NCBI GenBank assembly: GCA_002425685.1
Contig: DIMS01000115.1
Location: forward strand, 76,567-123,325
Direction: 5' to 3'
Length of the DNA stretch: 46,759 nucleotides
DNA from: Synergistaceae bacterium UBA5560
Lineage (GTDB): Bacteria; Synergistota; Synergistia; Synergistales; Aminiphilaceae
Position numbers and translations under genes: made by a program. The notes under the pieces are model-generated. The model did no database searches, was not told where the DNA came from, and worked only from the letters and a program-made list of their open reading frames with translations. Below are positions 15,689 to 23,395 of this stretch, one piece after another. The first letter of the stretch is position 1. Each line of letters opens with the position of its first letter.

Positions 15689-18041
15689 GAGCTTTCTCGC
15701 CTTCGCCAAGGGGGAACGTGCCGGAGGCCTGTGGAATCTGCTCGCTCCCCTCGGAGGCGTTGCCTCCATGGGGACGCGGTGCCGCAACTTCTGCTATGAC
15801 CATGGCCTTTTTGCCCAATGGGAGATGCCTCTTCCGGTGATCAGCGTGGGAAACCTCACGCTGGGAGGAACGAACAAGACTCCTTTCGTGGCGGCCATCA
15901 CGGAAACGCTCCTCGCGGCGGAACTCGCGCCGGGCATCGTAAGCCGGGGATACGGCGGATCCGCCCGGGGTGTCGTGCTGGTTCAGGGCGGGAGAGGCGA
16001 GCGGAGCGAAGTGGGGGATGAACCGCTGCTCCTCTCGAAAATGCTCCCCACTGTTCCTGTGGCGGTGGCCACCGATAAAATTCGGGGTGTGACCGCCCTT
16101 CGTGAGCAGGGGTGCCGCATCGTCGTCGCGGATGACGCCTTTCAGCACCGACGCATGGGAAGAGACGCGGACATCGTTCTTATTGACGCCACCTGTCCCT
16201 TCGGCAACGGAAGACATTTTCCTGCGGGGATTCTTCGGGAGCACCTGCGTGCCCTGGAGCGCGCCTCCCTCGTGGTCATCACCAAGGCGGATCAGATTTC
16301 GCAAGAAGTCCTGGAGCCTCTCGAAGAGGGGCTGGAAAAGTTTATTCCGCGGAAAAGGCTCTTCCGGTCCGGAATCGTTCTCAAGGAATGGTTTTGCTTC
16401 GACGAGGGGCGGTGGCGGCGTTCCTGCGAGCCACCGTGCCGGGGGAATGCCTTCGCCTTTTCCGCCATAGGCAGCCCCAGAAGCTTCATCCACGTTCTCG
16501 AAGAACTCGGGATAAAACTTGTAGGGACGTGCTCGTTCCGGGATCATCACCATTACACGGCGGAGGATCTGGCGGCGGTGGAGGCGAGGGCGAGAGAGCG
16601 TGGTGCGGAGATTCTCGTCTGTACCGAGAAGGACACGTACAATCTTCCCGCAGGATATGTTCCGTCTCTGCCTCTCTGGTATCCCCGGGTGGGGACCGTG
16701 ATCGAGAATCCTCTCCACTTCTGGCAGGCATTGAAGGAGATTCTCCGCCCCGGAATCATCGTCGCCTCCAACGGCTACGGTGAGGATGCTATCGGGGCAT
16801 TGCTGGCCGCACGAGTCCGGGATCGTTTCCCCGGAGCGGCGGTGTCCGCCTTCGCCCTCGTGGGACACGGCGCCGCGTATCTGAAACAGGACATTCCCGT
16901 GTGTTCACCTCCGGCGGAGACGCCGAGCGGCGGCATCGTCAAGTACAGTTGGAGGGAGTTCGCGAGGGATCTTCGCGGGGGCCTCCTCACCCATATCGGA
17001 AGACAGCTTCGGAGGTGGGGGCATCTGCGAGGGCGCATCCGTTCCGTTCTCTGTGTGGGTGATGTCTACCTTCTTCTCCAGGTTCTCGCCGGACAGGGGC
17101 AGATACCTCTCCTCCTCGCCACAGCCAAGAGCGTTCATCTCGGAGGGCACTGGAGAGTCGAGCGGTTTCTCCTCCGTTGCCGGGCCCGGAGGGTTTGGAC
17201 CAGAGACGAGGCGACACTGGAACAGCTCCTCCGCTCCCGCGTCGCCGCCACTTACGGCGGAAACCCCATCATGGACCTCGTGGAGGAGAACGTCTCCGGA
17301 GAACGGAACGGAACGTGTCTCTCCCCTGGGGCGAGGAACGGTGGGTTCTCCGCGGAGAAACACCATCTCCGGGAGGGAACGGCGCAATGGATTCTCCTAC
17401 TTCCCGGAAGTCGCCTTCGGGCCTATGAGGACGTGGCGTTGCTTCTTGCCACGGCGGAACGTCTCGGAGAGCGCTGTGTTACAAAAGGCGATGCCGCCGC
17501 GCCTCGATTTCTGCTCGTCGTGGCACCCACATTGGAACCTCCCCGTCTGGTCGCCGAAGCGACGCGGCGTGGATGGGCCGAACGGAGGCGCTCCCGGCGG
17601 GGGAGAAACGTCCTTGTCCTGGAGAAGGCGATGTCTTGGGGTAATCTTTCAGTAGAGCTTTCCGACGAATCCGTCGCGAAGGTCGCTTCCGGAGCCCGTC
17701 TCGTCATCGGTCTCGGCGGCACGGCGAACCAGATCTGCGCAGGGCTCGGTGTTCCCGTCGTCTCCATTCTGGAGAAGGGGAAGCTCGTGCAGAAGAAACT
17801 CCTTCGGGATGCGGAAGTTCTCGTTCCTTCCTCTCCGGAGGAGCTTTCGGAGGCGGCGGAGCGCATTCTTGAGAATGCAGCGCTTCATGCCGCCATGAGT
17901 GACGCGGGGAGGCGGGCCATGGGGAACCCCGGAGCGCTTGACGATGTGGTGACCTATGCGGCGGAGTGTCTCGGCTGGACTCTCCGTCATGATGTCTACG
18001 AAGAACTGTGCGCGTTTCTCGCGAAGGAGGAACTGAAGTGA
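15672..18041 (+). CDS. lpxK: Fusion: tetraacyldisaccharide 4'-kinase LpxK plus C-terminal LpxB-like GT-B domain
   Basis: LpxK phosphorylates the 4' position of the lipid A disaccharide on the inner membrane. Residues 1 to about 355 are LpxK: VGNLTLGG, the DDAFQHRRMGRDADIVLIDA segment and DHHHY are all recognisable. The P-loop reads GGTNKTP (65-71), with Asn68 where most LpxK proteins have Gly. Residues from about 360 to 789 form a second domain that begins IIVASNGYGEDAIGALLA. It contains YGGNPIMDL, LLLPGSRLRAYED and a GLGGTANQICAGLGVPVV donor-site-like motif. This half resembles LpxB-related GT-B proteins known mainly from cyanobacteria (recalled family TIGR03492). A normal LpxK is about 330-350 residues. 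No frameshift or stop separates the halves. The gene overlaps msbA and kdsB. Confidence 0.88.
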   Translation: MGRLLESFLAFAKGERAGGLWNLLAPLGGVASMGTRCRNFCYDHGLFAQWEMPLPVISVGNLTLGGTNKTPFVAAITETLLAAELAPGIVSRGYGGSARGVVLVQGGRGERSEVGDEPLLLSKMLPTVPVAVATDKIRGVTALREQGCRIVVADDAFQHRRMGRDADIVLIDATCPFGNGRHFPAGILREHLRALERASLVVITKADQISQEVLEPLEEGLEKFIPRKRLFRSGIVLKEWFCFDEGRWRRSCEPPCRGNAFAFSAIGSPRSFIHVLEELGIKLVGTCSFRDHHHYTAEDLAAVEARARERGAEILVCTEKDTYNLPAGYVPSLPLWYPRVGTVIENPLHFWQALKEILRPGIIVASNGYGEDAIGALLAARVRDRFPGAAVSAFALVGHGAAYLKQDIPVCSPPAETPSGGIVKYSWREFARDLRGGLLTHIGRQLRRWGHLRGRIRSVLCVGDVYLLLQVLAGQGQIPLLLATAKSVHLGGHWRVERFLLRCRARRVWTRDEATLEQLLRSRVAATYGGNPIMDLVEENVSGERNGTCLSPGARNGGFSAEKHHLREGTAQWILLLPGSRLRAYEDVALLLATAERLGERCVTKGDAAAPRFLLVVAPTLEPPRLVAEATRRGWAERRRSRRGRNVLVLEKAMSWGNLSVELSDESVAKVASGARLVIGLGGTANQICAGLGVPVVSILEKGKLVQKKLLRDAEVLVPSSPEELSEAAERILENAALHAAMSDAGRRAMGNPGALDDVVTYAAECLGWTLRHDVYEELCAFLAKEELK

Positions 18042-18844
18042 AAACACTGGCTGTCATTCCCGCCCGGTATGCGAGCACCCGGCTTCCGGGCAAACCTCTC
18101 GTTCCGGTGGGAGGAATTCCTCTCGTCGTGCGTGTTTTCCGGGGGCTCGCCTCCTGCCGTCGGGTGGATCGGGTCATCGTCGCTGTGGACGACGACCGTG
18201 TCGCCCGGGTGGTCTCCGACGCCGGGGGCGAGGCTCTCTTCACCCCTCCGGACCTTCCCAGCGGCGGTGACCGGGTGGCCTACGTGGCGGAGCGGGAACC
18301 CTCCTTCGATCTGGTGGTGAACGTCCAAGTGGACGATCCTCTCGTGGGCCCGGATATGGTGGACCCCCTCGTGGATATTCTCTCGGAGGATCCTTCCTGC
18401 GACGTGGCACTGCTGGTCCGGGCCATCGAGGACCGGGACGAGGTAAACGATCCGGGCGTGGTGAAGGTGGTGCTCGACCTTCAGGGGCGTCCCCTCTATT
18501 TCAGCCGTTCTCCCATTCCCTATCCGAGAAACGAGGGAGGGCGCTGGTTCAAGCACATCGGTCCCTACGCCTACCGCAGGGATTTCCTGCTGGCCTTCGC
18601 CGGATGGGAACCCACTCCCCTGGAGAGAACGGAGAGTCTGGAAATGCTCCGTATGCTTGAGCGCGGGCACAAGATCCGCGCCGCCGCCGCTCCCAGAGAT
18701 ACCGTGGAGATCGATACCCCCGAGGATGTGGCGGCCTGCGAGGCCTGGCTCCAACGTTTCGGCGACATCCCGTGGGGAGCTCCGCGGGACGGGGAAAAGA
18801 GTGACGGCTCCTCCGACCGCGCATGCGGAGGATGTTCGAACTAG
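18038..18844 (+). CDS. kdsB: CMP-Kdo synthetase KdsB (possibly for 8-amino-Kdo)
   Basis: KdsB activates Kdo with CTP to CMP-Kdo. The 268-residue product has the N-terminal nucleotide-binding PARYASTRLPGKPL motif. The metal-binding NVQGDEP motif reads NVQVDDP (95-101): the Mg-binding Asp99 is kept, but Gly and Glu are changed to Val and Asp. The usual SGTDR motif reads SGGDR. The later FSRSPIPYPR and HIGPYAYRR segments are standard. GTG at 18038 overlaps the lpxK stop and has an AAGGAGG site. Putative KdnB and KdnA genes lie 3.4 kb downstream, so this enzyme may accept 8-amino-Kdo, as the Shewanella enzyme does. That is inference. Confidence 0.88.
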   Translation: MKTLAVIPARYASTRLPGKPLVPVGGIPLVVRVFRGLASCRRVDRVIVAVDDDRVARVVSDAGGEALFTPPDLPSGGDRVAYVAEREPSFDLVVNVQVDDPLVGPDMVDPLVDILSEDPSCDVALLVRAIEDRDEVNDPGVVKVVLDLQGRPLYFSRSPIPYPRNEGGRWFKHIGPYAYRRDFLLAFAGWEPTPLERTESLEMLRMLERGHKIRAAAAPRDTVEIDTPEDVAACEAWLQRFGDIPWGAPRDGEKSDGSSDRACGGCSN

Positions 18845-18864
18845 ACGGAGAGGAGCGGAAGCAC

Positions 18865-19734
18865 ATGGTACGTACGGTACGCGTCGGTTCCGTCGAGATC
18901 GGCTCGGGAAAGCTGGCGATCCTCGCCGGCCCCTGTGTCCTCGAGAGTTACGATCTCGCCCTTTCCGTGGCGGAGACGGTCCGGGAAATCTGTGCCCGTC
19001 TTGGTCTGGGCTATGTCTTCAAGGCCTCCTTCGATAAGGCGAACCGGACGTCCGGTGCTGGATTCCGGGGGCCCGGCATCGAGGAGGGGCTCGCCATGCT
19101 CGGCAAAATCCGGGAGGCGACGGGTGTTCCCGTGTTGACGGACGTGCACGAATCATGGCACGCGGCAATCGCTGCGGAAACGGTCGATTTGCTCCAGATC
19201 CCCGCGTTTCTCTGCCGACAGACCGATCTCGTGATGGCCGCTGCGAGGACGGGAAAACCCGTGAACATCAAGAAAGCCCAGTTTCTCGCCCCGGAGGACA
19301 TGGCCGCCGTGGTGGGCAAGTGCGCCGAAACGGGCAATGAAAACCTGCTTCTCTGCGAACGGGGCACCACCTTCGGCTATCGCAATCTCGTGGTGGACAT
19401 GCGCTCTCTTGCGGTGATGCGAACCCTCGGCTATCCCATCGTCTTCGATGCGACCCACAGCGTGCAGATGCCGGGAGGACAGGGCACATCCAGCGGCGGC
19501 GATCGGCGTTTCGTGCTTCCCCTTGCCAGGGCGGCGGCGGCGGTAGGAATCGATGCCCTCTTTCTGGAGACGCACCCCGACCCGGACAAAGCACTGAGCG
19601 ACGGTCCCAACATGATTGCTCTGGCGGATCTCGAGGCGCTTCTCCGGCAGGTCAAGGCGATATTCGACACGAGCCGACATCTCGGCTTTGCAGAGCTTCC
19701 GCCTGCTGGAACACCCTTCGGGGGGCGCGGATGA
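18865..19734 (+). CDS. kdsA: Kdo-8-phosphate synthase KdsA (metal-dependent type)
   Basis: KdsA condenses arabinose-5-phosphate with phosphoenolpyruvate to Kdo-8-phosphate. The 289-residue TIM-barrel product has KASFDKANRTS, QIPAFLCRQTDL, NIKKAQFLAPEDM, ERGTTFGYRNLVVDMRSL and FDATHSVQMPGG, all conserved in the family. AGPC places Cys24 at the metal-ligand position that is Asn in the metal-free E. coli enzyme, so this is the metal-dependent class as in Aquifex. ATG at 18865 has a GGAGAGGAG site about 10 nt upstream and aligns with the usual N-terminus; in-frame ATGs at 18823 and 18832 would overlap kdsB and lack a site. The next gene overlaps by ATGA. Confidence 0.94.
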   Translation: MVRTVRVGSVEIGSGKLAILAGPCVLESYDLALSVAETVREICARLGLGYVFKASFDKANRTSGAGFRGPGIEEGLAMLGKIREATGVPVLTDVHESWHAAIAAETVDLLQIPAFLCRQTDLVMAAARTGKPVNIKKAQFLAPEDMAAVVGKCAETGNENLLLCERGTTFGYRNLVVDMRSLAVMRTLGYPIVFDATHSVQMPGGQGTSSGGDRRFVLPLARAAAAVGIDALFLETHPDPDKALSDGPNMIALADLEALLRQVKAIFDTSRHLGFAELPPAGTPFGGRG

Positions 19735-20774
19735 TGCGGGAAGCGGAGACCCGGGTGCAGGAGGATGTGTGTACGTTGCCGAGGGAACGGCGCGGTCCCG
19801 ATCTCTCCGGAGAGGAACTTCTCGCCGTGGGGCGCGGCGTGCTGCGCTGCGAGGCGGAGGAACTGCTGCGCGCGAGCGAGCGCGTGGGTGAAGATCTTGT
19901 CCGTGCGGCCCGCCTCATTCATGCCTGCACGGGGCGGCTCGTCGTGACGGGGCTGGGCAAATCGGGACTGGTGGGACGAAAGATCGCCTCCACCTTCGCT
20001 TCCCTCGGAACGCCCGCCCTGTTTCTCCATGCCGCCGAGGGGGCCCACGGGGATCTCGGCATGGTCTGCCGGGACGATGTGGGGCTTTTCTTGAGCAACA
20101 GCGGCGAAACTCGGGAAGTGCTCGAACTGCTCCCCTATTTCCGGCGCCTCGGCGCTCCCGTGATCGCCATGACCGGAGTCGCCTCGTCCAGATTGGGAGA
20201 GGGTGCGGACATCCGGATCGATTCGGGGGTTCTCCGCGAGGCGGACCCCCTTGGACTGGCTCCCACGAGCAGCACGACGCTCCAACTGGCCCTGGGGGAT
20301 GCCCTCGCGGGCATGGTGACGGAACTGCGTGGCCTCCGGCAGGAGGATTTCGCCCTCTTCCATCCCGGCGGGAGCCTGGGAAAGCGGCTTCTGCTCCGGG
20401 TGTGCGATGTCATGGCGGGAGGCGAAAAACTGCCCGTCGTGTCCGAGGACACTCCCGTTCGGGAGGCCCTTTTCGAGATCACGAGCAAGGGCTATGGCGC
20501 CACCTGCGTGGTTTCCTCCCGGAAAACCCTTTCGGGTATCTTCACCGACGGAGATCTCCGCCGGCTCGTGGAGCGACGGGGGTTGCAGGCGATGGAGCTT
20601 CCCATCGGCACGGTCATGACGAAATCGCCCAGGACGATCTCTCCCCAGAAGCTCGCCGCCGAAGCGGTGTTGCTCATGGAGCGGAGCGAGGTTTCCGTCC
20701 TCGTGGTCATCTCCGAGGAGTGTCCCGTGGGCGTGGTGCACCTCCACGATCTGCTCAAGGCGGGCATCGCCTGA
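19731..20774 (+). CDS. kdsD: D-arabinose-5-phosphate isomerase KdsD (KpsF/GutQ family)
   Basis: KdsD interconverts ribulose-5-phosphate and arabinose-5-phosphate, feeding KdsA. The 347-residue product has an N-terminal SIS sugar-isomerase domain with TGLGKSGLVGRKIASTFAS and the AAEGAHGDLGMV motif containing the catalytic His. A family-typical HPGGSLGKRL motif follows, and then two CBS domains (about residues 215-275 and 285-345). The length is slightly above the usual 320-330 because of a short N-terminal extension. The ATG overlaps the kdsA stop, so the two are probably translated together. Confidence 0.93.
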   Translation: MMREAETRVQEDVCTLPRERRGPDLSGEELLAVGRGVLRCEAEELLRASERVGEDLVRAARLIHACTGRLVVTGLGKSGLVGRKIASTFASLGTPALFLHAAEGAHGDLGMVCRDDVGLFLSNSGETREVLELLPYFRRLGAPVIAMTGVASSRLGEGADIRIDSGVLREADPLGLAPTSSTTLQLALGDALAGMVTELRGLRQEDFALFHPGGSLGKRLLLRVCDVMAGGEKLPVVSEDTPVREALFEITSKGYGATCVVSSRKTLSGIFTDGDLRRLVERRGLQAMELPIGTVMTKSPRTISPQKLAAEAVLLMERSEVSVLVVISEECPVGVVHLHDLLKAGIA

Positions 20775-20781
20775 AACGGAC

Positions 20782-22113
20782 ATGGTGCGCCGGGAGGAGC
20801 GGATTGCCGCGACGGGAGGAGAATGGAAAAACCGGGCGTTGCTCGCGGCGTACCGAGGATGTCTGTCCTTGGCGTATGCGGTAGGGTTTCCCTATCTTGC
20901 GCGGCGGTATCGCGAGGGGCTTGCGGAGCGCAGGGGTTTTCTCCCCGAACCGCTGTGTCGCCTGGGAACGGAGCGTCCTCTCTGGGTTCATGCCGTTTCC
21001 GTCGGAGAGGTGCAGGCGGCGTCTCCCTTCATCGCGGCGGCGAGGGAGAGCGGTTTTGTCGCCCCTCTCGTGCTCTCCACCACGACATCCACGGGGAGAA
21101 CCATGGCGGAGCGTCTTGTCGGACCAGCGGCGGACGCGCTCTTCTACTATCCCTGGGATGTGCCGCGCATTGTGCGGCGTGCGGTGTCCACGCTCCGGCC
21201 GAGAGGTTACGTGGCCATGGAGACGGAGGTGTGGCCGGAACTGCTCGGGCAGCTCGGCGAAAGGAGAATTCCGCTCTTTCTCGTGAACGGTCGTCTTTCG
21301 GAACGCACCTTTCGAAAGGCCTTGCGGTGGCGTTCGTTTTGGAGTATGTTGCTCAACCGGTTCACGCTGTTGCTCTTCCGGGAGGAGGAGGACGGAGAAA
21401 AAGCGCGTTTTCTGGGAGTGGATCCCGAACGGATTCATGTCGTGGGCGACGCCAAGGTGGAGGCGCTCCTCCGGAGGCGGAACAAAGGACCCTTTTCCCT
21501 TCCCTCCGAGCCGCCGCCGGGAGGTCCGGTCTTTGTCGCGGGCAGCACCCACGAAGGCGAAGAGGAGATCGTGCTCGACGCGTTTTGCCGGGTGCTGCGA
21601 GCTCTCCCCGATGCCAGGCTCGTGCTCGTGCCTCGCCATCCCGAGAGGGCGGAGGCGATCCTGACGCTTCTGCGGGTACGAAACGAAGAGAGAGGAGAGG
21701 CGCTGAAAAGCGAGTGTCTTTCCCGATGTGACCTTTCCGCTTCCTGGACTATACTGGTGGTGGATCGTGTGGGCGTTCTTTTCGATGTGTACCGCTGGGG
21801 GCGAAGTGCCTTCGTGGGAGGAAGTCTTGTGCCCAGGGGAGGACAGAACCTGCTTGAGCCCGCCGTATGGGGTGTTCCGGTACAGCACGGTCCCTTCGTG
21901 GAGGATTTCGCCACCGCAGCGAAAAAACTCGGGCAGCGGGGGATGGCGCAGGTCGTCCGGAACGCGGAGGAACTCGCTGCGGCGTGGATGGGGCGTGGGG
22001 GAGCCGAGGTGGGAGAGCGACGGAGCGAATTGTGCCGCGCTTTTTTCGACGAGGAGGGATGTGCCGCGTCGAAGGCGTGGGAGCTTGTCTCGGAGCGGCT
22101 CGTGCTGCAATGA
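20782..22113 (+). CDS. waaA: Kdo transferase WaaA (KdtA)
   Basis: WaaA transfers Kdo from CMP-Kdo to the lipid A precursor at the inner membrane. The 443-residue GT30 enzyme has a hydrophobic N-terminal anchor segment (about residues 15-40), the HAVSVGEV motif with catalytic Glu76, STTTSTGRTMAERL, the METEVWPEL motif and the C-terminal FVGGSLVPRGGQNLLEPA donor site. All are standard. The number of Kdo units added (one, two or more) cannot be read from the sequence. The gene starts 8 nt after kdsD and ends 94 nt before the putative kdnB. Confidence 0.94.
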   Translation: MVRREERIAATGGEWKNRALLAAYRGCLSLAYAVGFPYLARRYREGLAERRGFLPEPLCRLGTERPLWVHAVSVGEVQAASPFIAAARESGFVAPLVLSTTTSTGRTMAERLVGPAADALFYYPWDVPRIVRRAVSTLRPRGYVAMETEVWPELLGQLGERRIPLFLVNGRLSERTFRKALRWRSFWSMLLNRFTLLLFREEEDGEKARFLGVDPERIHVVGDAKVEALLRRRNKGPFSLPSEPPPGGPVFVAGSTHEGEEEIVLDAFCRVLRALPDARLVLVPRHPERAEAILTLLRVRNEERGEALKSECLSRCDLSASWTILVVDRVGVLFDVYRWGRSAFVGGSLVPRGGQNLLEPAVWGVPVQHGPFVEDFATAAKKLGQRGMAQVVRNAEELAAAWMGRGGAEVGERRSELCRAFFDEEGCAASKAWELVSERLVLQ

Positions 22114-22207
22114 AACGGAACGAAGAAGTTTTTCGCGTCTGTGGCAACGACGAGGACGATTCAGGAGGGGCACGGTAGTCGAAGGTGTTTCCTCTCATGA
22201 CGAGGTG

Positions 22208-23395
22208 ATGGAAGTGCAATGTGGAGGGGCAACAAAGAGTTTTGCCATGTCGCTGGCGGGCAAGGCCCAGTTTGGGCCGGGCGTTTCGAGGAATGTGGGG
22301 GAGATCGCACGGAAACTGGGTGTTTCGAGTGCCGTGCTGGTGACGGATGCAACGATGGAACAGCTCGGTACGGCGGAGCGTATTTCCGGATATCTTCACG
22401 ATGCCGGAGTGGAGTGCTGCCTTTTTGCCGGTGTCGAACCCGAACCGTCGGTGGAGACCACAGATGCCGTGGCGGAACTGGCCAGGGAGCACGACTGTCG
22501 TCTCGTGGTCGGACTCGGCGGAGGAAGCTGCATGGACGTGGCCAAGGCGGTGAGCGTTCTCATCACCAACACGGGCTCCGCAGGGCAGTATCAGGGACTT
22601 GGGCTCGTGCCCAACAAGGGAGTTCCCAAGATCATGATTCCCACCACGGCGGGGACGGGATCGGAAGTCACCTTCACGGCGGTGCTCATCCGCAAGAGCG
22701 ATGGCGTCAAGGGAGGCATCAACGACGAGAAACTTTTCCCCGACTTCAGCCTTCTCGATCCCGAGCTGACACTTTCCATGCCTCCCTGTGTCACCGCCGC
22801 CACGGGGATGGATGCCCTGACGCATGCACTGGAGGCCTATACCGGGCGGAATGCCTCACCGTTCAGCGATCTCCTGGCCGAGGCGGCTCTTACCCGTATC
22901 GGCAGATTCCTCCGGGTGGCCACGTGGAATGGCCATGATCTGGAGGCCCGGAGCGAAATGCTCCTTGCTTCCTACTACGCGGGAGGGGCTCTTGCGAACG
23001 CCGGAGTCGGCGCGTGTCACGCCTTGGCCTATCCTCTGGGGGGCATGTTCGGCGTGGGACACGGCATGGCGAACGCGCTGCTCGTCCCCTACGTCGCCCG
23101 ACACAACGCACTCTCCCGTCCCGAAAAATATGCGACGGCGGCGGTCTTCCTCGACGCGGGGGCGGAGGAGCTGCCTCTGCGAGATCAGGCCCTTGCCTGC
23201 GCGGATGTTCTGGACGAACTCGTGGCTGATCTCGAATTACCGAGTACCCTCAAGGCGCTGAAGGCGGGCATCACGGCGGAACACTTCCCCGAGATGGCCG
23301 GGAAGGCCATGGGAGTAGCCCGTCCGATGGAAAACAACCCGCGGCCCATGACCAAGGAGAGCTGTATGGCACTGTACAAGGAGGCGATGGAATAA
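22208..23395 (+). CDS. Iron-containing alcohol dehydrogenase, candidate Kdo 8-oxidase (KdnB-like)
   Basis: This 395-residue protein belongs to the group III metal-dependent alcohol dehydrogenases. It has the NAD-binding GGGSCMDVAKA motif (about 103-113), PTTAGTGSEVT, and a full metal site. Asp202 and His206 are in MDALTHALEAY; His271 and His285 are 14 residues apart in CHALAYPL and VGHGMAN, matching the ligands of FucO. The family covers many alcohols. Because it sits between waaA and a DegT-type aminotransferase, with kdsB, kdsA and kdsD close by, it is best explained as KdnB, which oxidises C8 of Kdo in Shewanella. ATG at 22208 has GAGGTG too close; GTG at 22214 has better spacing, so the start is uncertain by two codons. 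Confidence 0.7.
   Translation: MEVQCGGATKSFAMSLAGKAQFGPGVSRNVGEIARKLGVSSAVLVTDATMEQLGTAERISGYLHDAGVECCLFAGVEPEPSVETTDAVAELAREHDCRLVVGLGGGSCMDVAKAVSVLITNTGSAGQYQGLGLVPNKGVPKIMIPTTAGTGSEVTFTAVLIRKSDGVKGGINDEKLFPDFSLLDPELTLSMPPCVTAATGMDALTHALEAYTGRNASPFSDLLAEAALTRIGRFLRVATWNGHDLEARSEMLLASYYAGGALANAGVGACHALAYPLGGMFGVGHGMANALLVPYVARHNALSRPEKYATAAVFLDAGAEELPLRDQALACADVLDELVADLELPSTLKALKAGITAEHFPEMAGKAMGVARPMENNPRPMTKESCMALYKEAME

Noticed and set aside
13685..15787. Minus-strand open frame of about 700 codons opposite msbA
   Set aside because: The msbA reading has all ABC transporter motifs. The reverse frame has His/Asp/Glu-rich composition typical of an antisense shadow and no family signature.
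22110..22178. Short open frame overlapping the waaA stop
   Set aside because: It is only about 22 codons long, with no family, and is not needed to explain the spacing to the next gene.
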